This document shows positions 8,511 to 17,338 of a stretch of 64,000 bases of DNA, in pieces. The notes beneath the pieces are model-generated. The model was given only the letters and a program-made list of their open reading frames with translations. It ran no database searches and was not told the origin of the DNA. The translations under genes were made by a program, and so were the position numbers. The DNA is from Amycolatopsis nalaikhensis. Its GTDB lineage: Bacteria; Actinomycetota; Actinomycetes; Mycobacteriales; Pseudonocardiaceae. The stretch is from the NCBI RefSeq assembly GCF_030264295.1, contig NZ_CP127173.1, positions 4,161,501 through 4,225,500 on the forward strand, in the 5' to 3' direction. Each line of letters starts with the position of its first letter. Within the stretch, counting starts at the first letter, position 1.

Positions 8511-9097
8511 CCACCGAAGACCTGCTTGCAGGGTCGAGCATGCGCACCGTTCCCGAAGACCTCGCCTATCAGGCCCGGCGCGTGCGCCGTCTCGGCGTGC
8601 CCCCGCAGACTCGGGATGTCCGGATCGTTCACGAGCTGGACGGCATCCTCGACCAGGTCCACCCGGCGACGTTGCTGCGGACCGGTGGCGCGCTGTGGGA
8701 CGCGTGGTCGCGCCACCCGGAATTCACGGCCCCGGACCTCCTGCTCGGACTGGACGCGGGCGGCATCCTGCCCACCGTCGCCGTCGCACTTGCCGGCGAC
8801 CTTCCGTACCGCCTGGCCTGGAAGCTCGATCTCGACCTGCCCGACAAGCGGCGCTTCAGCGAACCCCATGCCCGCCGTACCGAGGTGTTCACCTACGGCG
8901 ACCTCACGGGTACCCGCGTGCTCATCGTCGATGACGAGATCACCACCGGGAACACGCTGGCCAACCTGATCACGGTGCTCCGCGACTCGGCCGTGGAGGT
9001 GACCGGCATCGCGTGCTTGATCGAGGACACCACCGGCAACGCCCGTCCGCTGCTGGAATCGCTGGGAGTACCGCTGTGCACCCTCACGCGACTGTGA
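8507..9097 (+). CDS. Phosphoribosyltransferase-like protein
   Basis: This 196-residue protein starts in an ATGA overlap with the kinase fusion. VLIVDDEITTGNT (about residues 138-150) is the PRPP-binding loop of type I phosphoribosyltransferases; GLDAGGILPTVAVALA matches the preceding substrate-side loop. It should transfer a phosphoribosyl group from PRPP to or from a nitrogen or oxygen acceptor; the acceptor cannot be read from sequence. The next start overlaps its stop by 4 bp. Confidence 0.8.
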   Translation: MTTEDLLAGSSMRTVPEDLAYQARRVRRLGVPPQTRDVRIVHELDGILDQVHPATLLRTGGALWDAWSRHPEFTAPDLLLGLDAGGILPTVAVALAGDLPYRLAWKLDLDLPDKRRFSEPHARRTEVFTYGDLTGTRVLIVDDEITTGNTLANLITVLRDSAVEVTGIACLIEDTTGNARPLLESLGVPLCTLTRL

Positions 9098-10161
9098 GCC
9101 CGTGGACGATCGAGCCGGTGACACGGCGACGCGGCGGGCCAGTCATCGTCCCCCGCCACCACGCACCCCTGGCTCGCGCGCTGCCGTTTCGGCGCGCGGC
9201 CGGGGAACTCCCGTCCTACACCAGCGGGGCGGACGTGATCGGCGAACGCGGCTGGTCAGTGGTCCTCGGTGACCGCGGCTTCGGTGATGTTCTGCTCGCG
9301 CTCGGACTCGTTCAGGCCCTCGCCGACGGGACCGGACGCGACGCCGAACTCCACTACGAGGGACCACGTCCACGCCTGATGCAACAATGCCGGCTGCCGT
9401 TGAGCACAAGCCTCGCCGAAGGCCCGCACACCGTCTACACCAGGCACGGTAAGGGATTCACCTTCCACGCGATCCCCGAACGACCCCAGGCGTGGCTGGA
9501 CATCCTGGACGACGAACTCGTGGAGGTCCACGCCGCTCTGCCGATGCGGTACTACCTCGCCGCCGAACAAGCCCTCGGCGTCCGGCTCCCCGCCGACCGC
9601 GCGCCGCTTCCGACCTTCAGATCGAGCGAGCAGGCACGACCGTTCCACGTCGTGTTCGTCTCGGCGACCAGTTGGCCAAGCCGCAAGGACTACGGCGCAA
9701 GCGGTTTCGCCCGCATCTCGGCTGTCCTCGCCCAGCGGTTCCCCGCGCCGTGGACATTCACCTTGATCACCAGTAGCGGTGCCGAGCCTATGACGTTCGA
9801 CGGCATCGAGGTTCTGGCCGGGTTGGATGCGGTGGACTGCCTGGACGTGTTCGCGTCGGCCGAGGTCGTGATCGGCAACGACACGGGCCTGACCCATCTG
9901 GCCGCGCTCACCGAACGCCCGGACGGAACCGGCCCACATGCGATCGGGCTCTACGGTCGCCACGCCCACACCAAGTGGACCACCGGGACCGCACGGCACC
10001 ACGCCATTGCCACCACGTTCTCCCAGATGCTGGCCTTCGCCGACCGCTGCCCTGTGCGCGACCACCTGGACGACGCGCTGTGGTCGCAATCGGCGAGCCT
10101 TGCCGACATCCCGGCCGAGATCATCGCCGAGTTCGCAAGCGACCTCGCCGGATGGTGGTGA
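9094..10161 (+). CDS. Glycosyltransferase family 9-like protein
   Basis: GTG 9094 is chosen for its 4-bp overlap with the upstream stop, giving 355 residues. The fold is GT-B like: LGDRGFGDVLLALGLVQAL near the N-terminus matches the GD-GD glycine-rich loop of heptosyltransferases, and VIGNDTGLTHLAALTE near residue 265 matches their nucleotide-sugar site. Actinobacteria lack LPS heptose, so the acceptor is probably another glycoconjugate or a small molecule. Confidence 0.75.
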   Translation: MSPWTIEPVTRRRGGPVIVPRHHAPLARALPFRRAAGELPSYTSGADVIGERGWSVVLGDRGFGDVLLALGLVQALADGTGRDAELHYEGPRPRLMQQCRLPLSTSLAEGPHTVYTRHGKGFTFHAIPERPQAWLDILDDELVEVHAALPMRYYLAAEQALGVRLPADRAPLPTFRSSEQARPFHVVFVSATSWPSRKDYGASGFARISAVLAQRFPAPWTFTLITSSGAEPMTFDGIEVLAGLDAVDCLDVFASAEVVIGNDTGLTHLAALTERPDGTGPHAIGLYGRHAHTKWTTGTARHHAIATTFSQMLAFADRCPVRDHLDDALWSQSASLADIPAEIIAEFASDLAGWW

Positions 10162-10167
10162 CTGCTC

Positions 10168-11304
10168 ATGCTGAGGATCACCAACCACCGACGCGTCACG
10201 GCCAACCACACCTGGCACGTCGACTGGGCCGGACACGCGCTGTTCGTCAAGGCCAACCCGAACACCGACGAGGCCGGCGCCGAATGCGCAGGACACGCGA
10301 GCATTCGCGAGTTCTACCCGATACCGCGGCTGCGTGGCGCGCGACGAGTCGCCCGCTGGACAGTGCTCGCCTACGACCGGTGGCCGCACCTCGACCACGA
10401 CAGCGGCCTGCTGCTCGACGAGATCACCCACGCCGACCTCACGGCCGACATGGCGCGACTCGATACCTGCCTGACCGCCGTGTTCCGCCACTACCAGCAC
10501 GTCATCGGCGGCACCCTTCGACCCACGACCAACGGGGAGACGATCAGCAAGCTCTACGGCGACCGCGCCGCTCCCGACGGCCGTCTCGACCAGTACTACA
10601 GACCCAACGCACCGTGGCCGATCACCAATGGAACCCGGAGAATCCGCCCACAGGATCTGGCAGACCTGCGACTGGTCGTCAAGGGCCGCGAGCACGCCGT
10701 TGACTTCGCCGACCTGATGACCAGGCTGCGGGTCCACTTCGCCCGCCACAGCCCGGTCTGGGCCGCCATCACCCAGGGCGATCCCACCGACATCAACATC
10801 GGCTGGTCGCCGACAGGTGGACCGGTGTGGTTCGACTACGACACCGGAGGACTCAACTCGCTACCCGGCGAGTTCGCATGTTTCCTGCTCTACCAACGCC
10901 TCCACGGCGCATGGCTCACACCGCACTACAACCGCGCCGCGTTCGGCGATCACCCCTCCTCACTCGCCCAGGCGACCCTCGCCGAGCCCGTCGTCCACGT
11001 CGAGCACACTCGCTCGGCGCTGGTGATCGACTATCGGCACACGCCCAGCCTGGCCCGCCGACATGTCCTGCGCCGCTACCTCGACGAGATCATCCTGCCC
11101 ATCGCCCGCCATCTCGGCATCGACGACCTGATGGCGTGGATGCGCCCATACCTGGTCATGCGGCTGCTCGCCGTCTACCACCTCGCCGACCTCGAACCCC
11201 ACGACGCCGCGCTGTCGCTGGCCCTACTCGCCCAAGCACTGGACCCGGACACCACCCTGCCGGACTTCCTCGCCCTCACACCATCAGATGCGGAGGTCAA
11301 CTGA
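10168..11304 (+). CDS. Aminoglycoside/choline-kinase-like phosphotransferase
   Basis: The protein has 378 residues. ITQGDPTDINI (residues 209-219) corresponds to the catalytic HGDxxxxN loop with Q in place of H, and WFDYDTGG is the metal-binding DxD. FVKANPN at residue 30 may be the ATP-lysine strand. It probably phosphorylates a hydroxyl on a sugar-like metabolite made by this operon. It lies 6 bp after the glycosyltransferase gene and 2 bp before the SDR gene. Confidence 0.72.
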   Translation: MLRITNHRRVTANHTWHVDWAGHALFVKANPNTDEAGAECAGHASIREFYPIPRLRGARRVARWTVLAYDRWPHLDHDSGLLLDEITHADLTADMARLDTCLTAVFRHYQHVIGGTLRPTTNGETISKLYGDRAAPDGRLDQYYRPNAPWPITNGTRRIRPQDLADLRLVVKGREHAVDFADLMTRLRVHFARHSPVWAAITQGDPTDINIGWSPTGGPVWFDYDTGGLNSLPGEFACFLLYQRLHGAWLTPHYNRAAFGDHPSSLAQATLAEPVVHVEHTRSALVIDYRHTPSLARRHVLRRYLDEIILPIARHLGIDDLMAWMRPYLVMRLLAVYHLADLEPHDAALSLALLAQALDPDTTLPDFLALTPSDAEVN

Positions 11305-11306
11305 CC

Positions 11307-12053
11307 GTGGCCCGTCCCGTCGCCATCGTCACCGGAGCCGGTTCCGGCATCGGCGCGGCCATCGCTGCGCGCCTCGCCGACCGCTACGACCTCATCCTCA
11401 CCCACCTCCACGACGACCCGGATCTGCACAACGTGCTCGCCACCGTCGAACAACGCGGCGCTGCCACAGCGGCGATCACGGGCGATCTCACCGACCCGAT
11501 GACGATCGACACGCTCGCACACGAAGTCGAGCACGCCGCCGACCGGCTGGAAGTCCTCGTGTCCAACGCCGGCGCCTATCCGCGCATCCCCTGGACCAGC
11601 CTCGACCTGGACACCTTCCGCGAGCAGATCGAGATCAACCTGATCACTCACGCGGCGTGTGCCCAGCTCGTCACCCCGGCCCTCACGACGCGCGGCCACG
11701 GCCGCATCATCACCGTGTCCTCGGTGCTCACCCAACTCGGCCGAGTCGACCTCGCCGCCTACATCGCGGCCAAGAGCGGCCTTGAAGGACTCGTCCGCGC
11801 CCTGGCCCGAGAACTCGGACCACACGGCATCACCGTCAACTGCGTCCGCGCAGGCTCCATCGAAGTACCCGCCGAACACGCCGTCGTCCCCGACCACGCC
11901 GCGATGATCGCACGACAACTCGACCGACAATGCATCAAACGCCGGGGGCACCCCGACGACATCGCCGCCGCCGTCGACTTCCTCGCCTCCCCCGACGCGG
12001 GGTTCATCACCGGCCAGTGCCTCACCATCGACGGGGGCTGGTGCATGACATGA
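11307..12053 (+). CDS. Short-chain dehydrogenase/reductase
   Basis: GTG 11307 has GGAGG 11-15 bases upstream. The 248-residue protein has the classical SDR signature: TGAGSGIG cofactor loop, NAGAY, catalytic Ser in ITVSSV, YIAAK (Tyr and Lys) and the C-terminal FITGQCLTIDGGW. It is a NAD(P)H-dependent oxidoreductase with unknown substrate. It overlaps the phosphatase gene by 4 bp. Confidence 0.88.
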   Translation: MARPVAIVTGAGSGIGAAIAARLADRYDLILTHLHDDPDLHNVLATVEQRGAATAAITGDLTDPMTIDTLAHEVEHAADRLEVLVSNAGAYPRIPWTSLDLDTFREQIEINLITHAACAQLVTPALTTRGHGRIITVSSVLTQLGRVDLAAYIAAKSGLEGLVRALARELGPHGITVNCVRAGSIEVPAEHAVVPDHAAMIARQLDRQCIKRRGHPDDIAAAVDFLASPDAGFITGQCLTIDGGWCMT

Positions 12054-12646
12054 CCCCCGCCGCGCTCTGGATGCGCCACGGCACCTGCGACGACGGGCTC
12101 TGCCGCCCCGGCGCCCACGCCCGCCCCGGTAGCCCACTCACCATCGCAGGCATAGTCGAAGCCGAGCTGACCACCCGCGAGCTGCACCAGCACCGCTGGC
12201 AACCAACGCTCATCGTGTCCAGCCCACTGCGGCGCGCCCGACAAACCGCCGCCATCGCCGCCAGCGCGCTGGACACCCGAATCGCCGAACCGATCAGCGC
12301 GTTCGCCGAATGGCGAGCCCCGCACTGCGTCCTGGGCCTCGCCCCCAACCAGTACCCACCCGACTACACCACTTGGCGGCAACAGCGCGCCGACAACCCG
12401 GACAGCGCCCTGCCCGGAGGCGAAAGCCTCCGCGCGTTCACCGAACGCGCCCTCGAAGCCGCAACCATCGCCGGTGACCTCGCCACCGAGCACGGCCCCG
12501 TCCTGATCGTGTCCCACCGGCTGCTCATCGGCGCCGTCGCCGCCCTGCACCACGGCTACCGCCACCCCGCCGACATCTTCGGCTACGCCAGCGACTTCCG
12601 CCTCGCCCCCGCCCAGCTATGGGAACCACCCAGGGAGACCACGTGA
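12050..12646 (+). CDS. Histidine phosphatase family protein
   Basis: The protein has 198 residues. WMRHGTCDD carries the phosphorylated histidine (RHG), SSPLRRARQTA the second arginine, AEW the general acid region and VSHRLLIGAV the C-terminal histidine. It is a phosphoglycerate-mutase-like phosphatase, likely removing a phosphate from a pathway intermediate. Start and stop both overlap neighbouring genes by 4 bp. Confidence 0.88.
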   Translation: MTPAALWMRHGTCDDGLCRPGAHARPGSPLTIAGIVEAELTTRELHQHRWQPTLIVSSPLRRARQTAAIAASALDTRIAEPISAFAEWRAPHCVLGLAPNQYPPDYTTWRQQRADNPDSALPGGESLRAFTERALEAATIAGDLATEHGPVLIVSHRLLIGAVAALHHGYRHPADIFGYASDFRLAPAQLWEPPRETT

Positions 12647-13410
12647 TCAACGATCAAACCGACGACCGGCTCTTGCCCCACGAATCGGACCACGAGCGAG
12701 CCGTCCGCCACCGCCTCGCCGACCTGCTGTCCGACACCCCCATCCCGCCCGAGGAACTGGTCGACAACCTGGCCCTGTACCTGCGCAGGCAGCCGCTGAC
12801 CGACCTGCTCTCCCTGGACGCGCTCTACCGGATGATCCTCAACGTGCCCGGTGTGATCATGGAGTTCGGCGTGCACCGCGGACGCCACCTCGCCGCCCTC
12901 ACCGCCCTGCGCGGCGTCTACGAGCCGTACAACCCGCACCGCCGGATCATCGGCTTCGACACCTTCACCGGCTTCCCCGACGTGACCGACATCGACACCA
13001 CGAGCCCCAGCGCCGTCGCCGACCGGTTCGCGCTCACCGACGGCTACCCACACCACCTGCGCGACGTACTCCACGCCCACGAACAGGGCGAACACCTCGG
13101 CCACATCAGGCGCACCCTCATCGTCCAGGGCGACGTGCGCGAAACCCTCCCGCGCTACCTGACGGACAACCCACACACCGTCATCGCCCTGGCCTACTTC
13201 GACCTCGACCTCTACGAACCCACCCGCGACACCATCGACGCCATCCGGCCGTACCTCACCAAGGGCAGCGTGCTCGCCTTCGACCAACTCGCCCACGCCA
13301 AGTGGCCAGGCGAAACCGCAGCCCTGCGCGACACCCTCGGCACCGACCACGGCACCCTGCGAACGCTTCCGGGCCGCGCCACCCCCGCCTACATCCGCTG
13401 GGGCGCGTAG
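12643..13410 (+). CDS. Class I SAM methyltransferase, TylF/MycF-like
   Basis: GTG 12643 overlaps the phosphatase stop; the product has 255 residues. MEFGVHRGRHLAAL is the SAM-binding loop, IIGFDTFTGFP the acidic strand, and AYFDLDLYEPT the metal-binding region typical of macrocin O-methyltransferase relatives, which methylate sugar hydroxyls. This fits a pathway with glycosyl and phosphotransfer steps. It is the last gene of the operon. Confidence 0.8.
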   Translation: MINDQTDDRLLPHESDHERAVRHRLADLLSDTPIPPEELVDNLALYLRRQPLTDLLSLDALYRMILNVPGVIMEFGVHRGRHLAALTALRGVYEPYNPHRRIIGFDTFTGFPDVTDIDTTSPSAVADRFALTDGYPHHLRDVLHAHEQGEHLGHIRRTLIVQGDVRETLPRYLTDNPHTVIALAYFDLDLYEPTRDTIDAIRPYLTKGSVLAFDQLAHAKWPGETAALRDTLGTDHGTLRTLPGRATPAYIRWGA

Positions 13411-13417
13411 TCGCAGT

Positions 13418-13894
13418 TCAGGCGACCGCGCCCGCCTCGACCAGCAGAGCCTCCCGGTTGGCCAGGATGAACTCCTTCAACGCGGTCGGCTTCAAGTCGA
13501 TCGACGCGAGATCGTCGCCCCGAAGGTCAACCCGGTCCAGGTCATACCCGCCGCGCGACGGGTCGCTGAACTCCGGGCCGCTCCGGGCCGACTCGTCCAG
13601 GCTGGCCAGCCGCGCCACAAAGAAGTGCTGCACAGCGACTCCACCGTCCGACGGCGAGCTGAACAGGAACACCTGCGAGGCGTCCGTGGCCTTCGCGCCC
13701 AGTTCCTCCGCCAGCTCCCGGTACAGAGCCGCCTCCACCGAGGGGTCGGTGTCCTCGACGCCCCCACCGGGCGCGGTCCAATACGGCGCCTGCCCCGGCT
13801 TCGTGCGCTTGATCAACACCAGCCTACCGAGATCGTCGATCAGGATTGCCCGTGCTGCGCGTCGTCCCACTGTCACCGTCAACTGCTCCGTCAC
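13418..13894 (-). CDS. NUDIX hydrolase, convergent with the operon
   Basis: GTG 13894 gives 158 residues. The Nudix region reads APGGGVEDTDPSVEAAL then YRELAEELG, close to the canonical box though the first glutamate position differs. VLIKRTKPGQAPYW precedes it. It probably hydrolyses a nucleoside diphosphate derivative. It ends 7 bp from the methyltransferase stop on the opposite strand. Confidence 0.85.
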   Translation of the reverse strand: MTEQLTVTVGRRAARAILIDDLGRLVLIKRTKPGQAPYWTAPGGGVEDTDPSVEAALYRELAEELGAKATDASQVFLFSSPSDGGVAVQHFFVARLASLDESARSGPEFSDPSRGGYDLDRVDLRGDDLASIDLKPTALKEFILANREALLVEAGAVA

Positions 13895-13995
13895 GCGACC
13901 CAGCTTACGGCTCGCCGCGTCGCCCGATTGCGGCAGCCACGTGATCGAAGACCCGTCCGTCGCAACGGCAAGGACCGGCACTCTACGCTGGCCCG

Positions 13996-14319
13996 GTGAC
14001 TTCACGTGTCGAACTCGATCTACCCCCGGCGGGAAGCTCGCTGCCGTTGAGCGACTTGGAACGGTTCGTCGAGCAGGCCCGTCACGCAGGCGCGGGTGCC
14101 GACACACCGGTCATCGCGGTCGCCCCCAACCAAGACCCCGACATGACCATCGCGCTGCGCGTCGAGTTCGACAGCTCGATCGCCGAGCGCGCCGATCTGG
14201 ACGACTTGCTCGGCCTGCTCGGCGAGATCGAACGCAACGACGGCGACGCTCACGCCCAGCACCGCGCCATCCGTGAGCTGCGCCGACACCTGACAGGCCA
14301 CACCGGGTCTATCCCGTGA
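13996..14319 (+). CDS. Small hypothetical protein ending at the IS256 junction
   Basis: The GTG start gives 107 residues. I do not recognise the family. A beta-rich N-terminal half (RVELDLPPAGSSLPLSDLE, VIAVAPNQDPDMTIALRVEF) is followed by a charged helical tail. Its TGA stop uses the first two bases of the IS256 end at 14318, so the original C-terminus may have been longer. It is divergent from the NUDIX gene. Confidence 0.5.
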   Translation: MTSRVELDLPPAGSSLPLSDLERFVEQARHAGAGADTPVIAVAPNQDPDMTIALRVEFDSSIAERADLDDLLGLLGEIERNDGDAHAQHRAIRELRRHLTGHTGSIP

Positions 14320-14340
14320 TCGGTGTTTCTGGCGTTTTGG

Positions 14341-15639
14341 TTAGTAGGTTTCGGCGGCCGGCCAGCGGTCACCGAAGGTGATGGCGAAGGCGTTGAGTAC
14401 GGGTTTCCAGCGCATCGTCCATCGGGCGCGGCCTGTGCCGGTGGGGTCCAGGCTGCGGGTCACAAGATACAGACATTTCAGGGCGGCCTGCTCGGTCGGG
14501 AAGTGGCCGCGGGCCCGCACCGCGCGCCGGTAGCGGGCGTTGAGTGAATCGATCGCGTTGGTCGAGCAGATCATTTTCCTGATCTCGACGTCGTAATCGA
14601 GGAACGGCACGAACTCGGTCCAGGCGTTGCGCCACAGCCGGACCAGCGCCGGATACTGGGTCGACCATTTATCGTCCAGCTCCTGTAAAGCGGCTTCCGC
14701 CGCGGTCGCGTTGGGGGCCTCGTACATGGCTTTGAGGTCCCGTTTGAGGGCGTCGGTGTATTTCCGGGAGGTGAGTCGGAACGAATTGCGGATGAGGTGG
14801 ATGATGCAGGTTTGCACGATCGCCTGGGGCCACACTTGTTCCACGACCTCGGGAAGGCCTTTCAACCCGTCGCAGACGAGGAAGAACACGTCCTTCACGC
14901 CGCGGTTTTTCAGATCGACCAGGACGCTCATCCAGAATTTGGCGCCCTCGCCGCCGCTGCCGGCCCACAGGCCGAGCACGTCCTTGCGGCCGTCCACGGT
15001 GACGCCGATGGCGGCGTAGAAGGGCCGGTTGGCCACCTGGCCGTCGCGGACCTTGACCACGATCGCATCGATGAACACCGCGGCGTAGACGGCGTCAAGC
15101 GGGCGGCTGGCCCAGTCCTGCATCTCCGCCACGACTTTGTCGGTGATCCGGGAGATCGTTTCCTTGCTCACCGAGGCGCCGTAGATCTCGGCGAAATGCG
15201 CCGAGATTTCCCCGGTGGTCATCCCCTTCGCATACAGGGACAGCACGATCTCGTCCACATCGGTGAGCCGGCGTTGCCGCTTCTTCACAATCTGCGGCTC
15301 GAACGTCGATTCCCGATCCCGCGGAACCTCGATCTCCACCTCGCCGGCCGCGTCCGAGAGCACCGTCTTCTTCCGTGCACCGTTACGCACATTCGTAGAA
15401 TCACGACCGCGCTCAGCGCGGTGTTTTTCGTGGCCGAGGTGCTCGGTCATCTCCTCGTTCAGCGCGGTTTCCAACACGTTCTTGGTGAACAGCTTCAACA
15501 GCCCGTTCGGGCCGGTCAGCTCCAGCCCCCGCTGCCGGGCCTCGGCCACCATCGCCGCCGCGGCGGCCTGCTCCGGCGACAACTGCCGCGCCGGCTCGGC
15601 ATCACTCTTACGTGGAGTCACAGCCCCAGATGTCATCAC
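14341..15639 (-). CDS. IS256-family transposase
   Basis: This 432-residue mutator-type transposase has the conserved core: VFIDAIVVKVRDGQVANRP (first Asp), VFFLVCDGLKGLPEVVEQVW (second Asp), CIIHLIRNSFR, and CSTNAIDSLNARYRRAVRARG with the catalytic Glu region upstream of it. The C-terminus is complete. IS110 sequence now separates it from its own right repeat, so the original promoter may be lost. Confidence 0.93.
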   Translation of the reverse strand: MMTSGAVTPRKSDAEPARQLSPEQAAAAAMVAEARQRGLELTGPNGLLKLFTKNVLETALNEEMTEHLGHEKHRAERGRDSTNVRNGARKKTVLSDAAGEVEIEVPRDRESTFEPQIVKKRQRRLTDVDEIVLSLYAKGMTTGEISAHFAEIYGASVSKETISRITDKVVAEMQDWASRPLDAVYAAVFIDAIVVKVRDGQVANRPFYAAIGVTVDGRKDVLGLWAGSGGEGAKFWMSVLVDLKNRGVKDVFFLVCDGLKGLPEVVEQVWPQAIVQTCIIHLIRNSFRLTSRKYTDALKRDLKAMYEAPNATAAEAALQELDDKWSTQYPALVRLWRNAWTEFVPFLDYDVEIRKMICSTNAIDSLNARYRRAVRARGHFPTEQAALKCLYLVTRSLDPTGTGRARWTMRWKPVLNAFAITFGDRWPAAETY

Positions 15640-15712
15640 TCACAGTGCCCATCCCGCCGGACCTTCGGCCCGGCGTAGTAAGGGAACTATGCCGATGCGA
15701 GTTGATCACGGG

Positions 15713-15769
15713 GACGTCCTCCTGATGTCGTGTGCGAGCTTGCAGTCCCAGGACATCGAGGAGGACGTC
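15713..15769 (+). promoter_or_regulatory. Hairpin covering the IS110 recombinase ribosome binding site
   Basis: The left arm (15713-15729) and right arm (15752-15769) are complementary over 17 bp with one bulged base. The right arm contains GAGGAGG, the ribosome binding site for ATG 15770. In RNA this would sequester the start region. A structured non-coding end also fits the guide (bridge) RNA known for IS110 elements, but I cannot tell these apart. Confidence 0.6.
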
Positions 15770-17110
15770 ATGCCCCACGGTAGTGGCCTGTCGCGTGGTG
15801 ACAAGCGCCGAAACGAGCGGTTGGCTCGGTTGCGGGCGCTGGTACCACCCCAGAACGCGATCGTGGGGATCGATCTGGCCGATGAGAAGCAGGCGATCGT
15901 GGTGACCGATCACGATTCGCGGGTGCTGGCGCGCAAACGGGTCCGGGCCAAGGCGTGGCGGCTGGGTTCGGTGCTGGAATGGGCCCGTGAGGTGGCGCGC
16001 CGGCACGGATTCGCCGATGTCACGGTGGGCTGTGAGCCGACCGGGCACCGGTGGCGCGTTCTTGATCAGCTCGCGGCGGGGTTGGGCATGCCGCTGGTGT
16101 GTGTGCAGCCGCTGCTGGTCGGGCGGGCCCGGGAAAGCGAGGACTACACCCGGGACAAGACCGACGACAAGGACGCCGTGCTGATCGCGCGGCTGGTCGG
16201 TGACCTGCGCTGCTACGTGCCGGAACGGGCAGAGGAAACCTGGGCGCGGCTGCGGCACCTGGGCGCTCGGCGGGAACGGCTGGTCGCCGCGGCCACCGCG
16301 AACGTGCAACAGCTGCGCGACCTGCTGGAATGCGCCTGGCCAGCGGTGCTGGGCTGCGCGGCCAAACCGTTCGAGTCGAACAGTTGGTGCGCCGCGCTGA
16401 CGGTAGTGCTCCACCGCGGCAACGGCCGGCCGGAACGGCTGGCCAGAATGGGGCTTGCACGGTTTCTGCAGGCAGTCAACCGTGAAGTCGCGCACTGGGG
16501 CGGGCGCCAGATCTGGCGGCGCATCGTCAGCGCCGTCTTCACGGCGCTGACCGACCAGGCGGGCGTAAGCGCGCAACGAGCCGGCGCGTTGGAACGGGCC
16601 TGTTTCGTGCTCGCCGACTGGCATGCGACGAAGCGTCGACTGTCGGAAGTGGAGGCTCGTATGGTCGAGGTCCTCGACCAGCTTGAACTGACCGACCTGG
16701 TCAGCTCCATCCCGGGACTGTCGACCGTGGGCGCGGCCGCGATCCTGGCCGAAACCGGGGATCTGACCCGGTTTGACAGCCCGCGCGCGGTGGTCAAACA
16801 CGCCGGGCTATGTCCCCGCGAGAACAGCAGCGGCACCAAGGACGGCCGGACCCGCATAGCTCGTCGCGGCCGTCCCAGGCTGCGCTTGGCCGCATGGCGC
16901 GCAGTCTGGGGCGCCCAAGCGAACAACCCGGTGCTTACCGCTCGCTTTTATCATCTGACCACCCGGCCGGAAAACCCGCTCACCACCGGGCAAGCCCACG
17001 CCGCGCTCGCCGCCGCACTGCTGCGCTGGCTGCATGTCATCATCACCCAACGCGTCCCCTGGAACGAACAGATCGCCAGCGGACGCATCGATCTTTCCGC
17101 CGCCGCCTGA
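15770..17110 (+). CDS. IS110-family recombinase
   Basis: ATG 15770 is preferred over ATG 15690 because of GAGGAGG at 15758-15764. The 446-residue protein has the N-terminal DEDD RuvC-like domain (IVGIDLADEKQAIVV, VGCEPTGHRWRV, KTDDKDAVLIARL). The C-terminal transposase-20 domain (VSSIPGLSTVGAAAILAET with GLCPRENSSGTKDG) carries the helix-hairpin-helix and serine region. It appears intact. Confidence 0.9.
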   Translation: MPHGSGLSRGDKRRNERLARLRALVPPQNAIVGIDLADEKQAIVVTDHDSRVLARKRVRAKAWRLGSVLEWAREVARRHGFADVTVGCEPTGHRWRVLDQLAAGLGMPLVCVQPLLVGRARESEDYTRDKTDDKDAVLIARLVGDLRCYVPERAEETWARLRHLGARRERLVAAATANVQQLRDLLECAWPAVLGCAAKPFESNSWCAALTVVLHRGNGRPERLARMGLARFLQAVNREVAHWGGRQIWRRIVSAVFTALTDQAGVSAQRAGALERACFVLADWHATKRRLSEVEARMVEVLDQLELTDLVSSIPGLSTVGAAAILAETGDLTRFDSPRAVVKHAGLCPRENSSGTKDGRTRIARRGRPRLRLAAWRAVWGAQANNPVLTARFYHLTTRPENPLTTGQAHAALAAALLRWLHVIITQRVPWNEQIASGRIDLSAAA

Positions 17111-17330
17111 GCCAGGCCGCGGCGGATTCCAGGGACGGGCCAAGCTCCACCCGGCGTTGAGGACCGACCTCGACCGACACCCTGAGCAGGCCCGCCGTCT
17201 CCTCCCCAAACTCGATTGCACGCTGTCGGGTCAGCAACCCCATTGCCAGCTACGTAGAGCCGAGGAGCCGGTGAGCCCCCGATCCCCACTTGACAAATTC
17301 GTCTTACGCTGGTGTCGGGCCAGAAACACC

Positions 17331-17338
17331 GATCTTGG
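17331..17338. repeat. ISL3 target-site duplication GATCTTGG (copy at 21791-21798)
   Basis: GATCTTGG occurs immediately left of the ISL3 end at 17339 and again immediately right of its other end at 21790. The perfect 8-bp match is the usual ISL3 duplication length. It includes the last four bases of the IS256 repeat, so ISL3 inserted after IS256. Confidence 0.92.

Larger units (their letters stand above)
15655..17300 (+). mobile_element. IS110-family element inside the IS256 leader (approximate ends)
   Basis: IS110 elements lack clear terminal repeats, so the ends are estimates bounded by IS256 coding sequence at 15639 and IS256 terminal sequence after about 17300. The element has about 110 bp of 5' non-coding DNA with a strong hairpin and about 190 bp after the recombinase gene. 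Confidence 0.6.
14318..17334 (-). mobile_element. IS256-family element interrupted by an IS110 element
   Basis: GATCGGTGTTTCTGGC at 14318-14333 is repeated inverted at 17319-17334. Between them lie a complete IS256 transposase (minus strand) and, in its 5' leader, an inserted IS110 element. The flanks outside the repeats (left TATCCCGT; right TTGGAACA once the ISL3 is removed) do not form a target duplication, suggesting recombination after insertion. Confidence 0.82.

Noticed and set aside
8465..9124. Long minus-strand ORFs opposite the operon genes
   Set aside because: They show codon-shadow composition with no family motifs and lie opposite well-supported genes.
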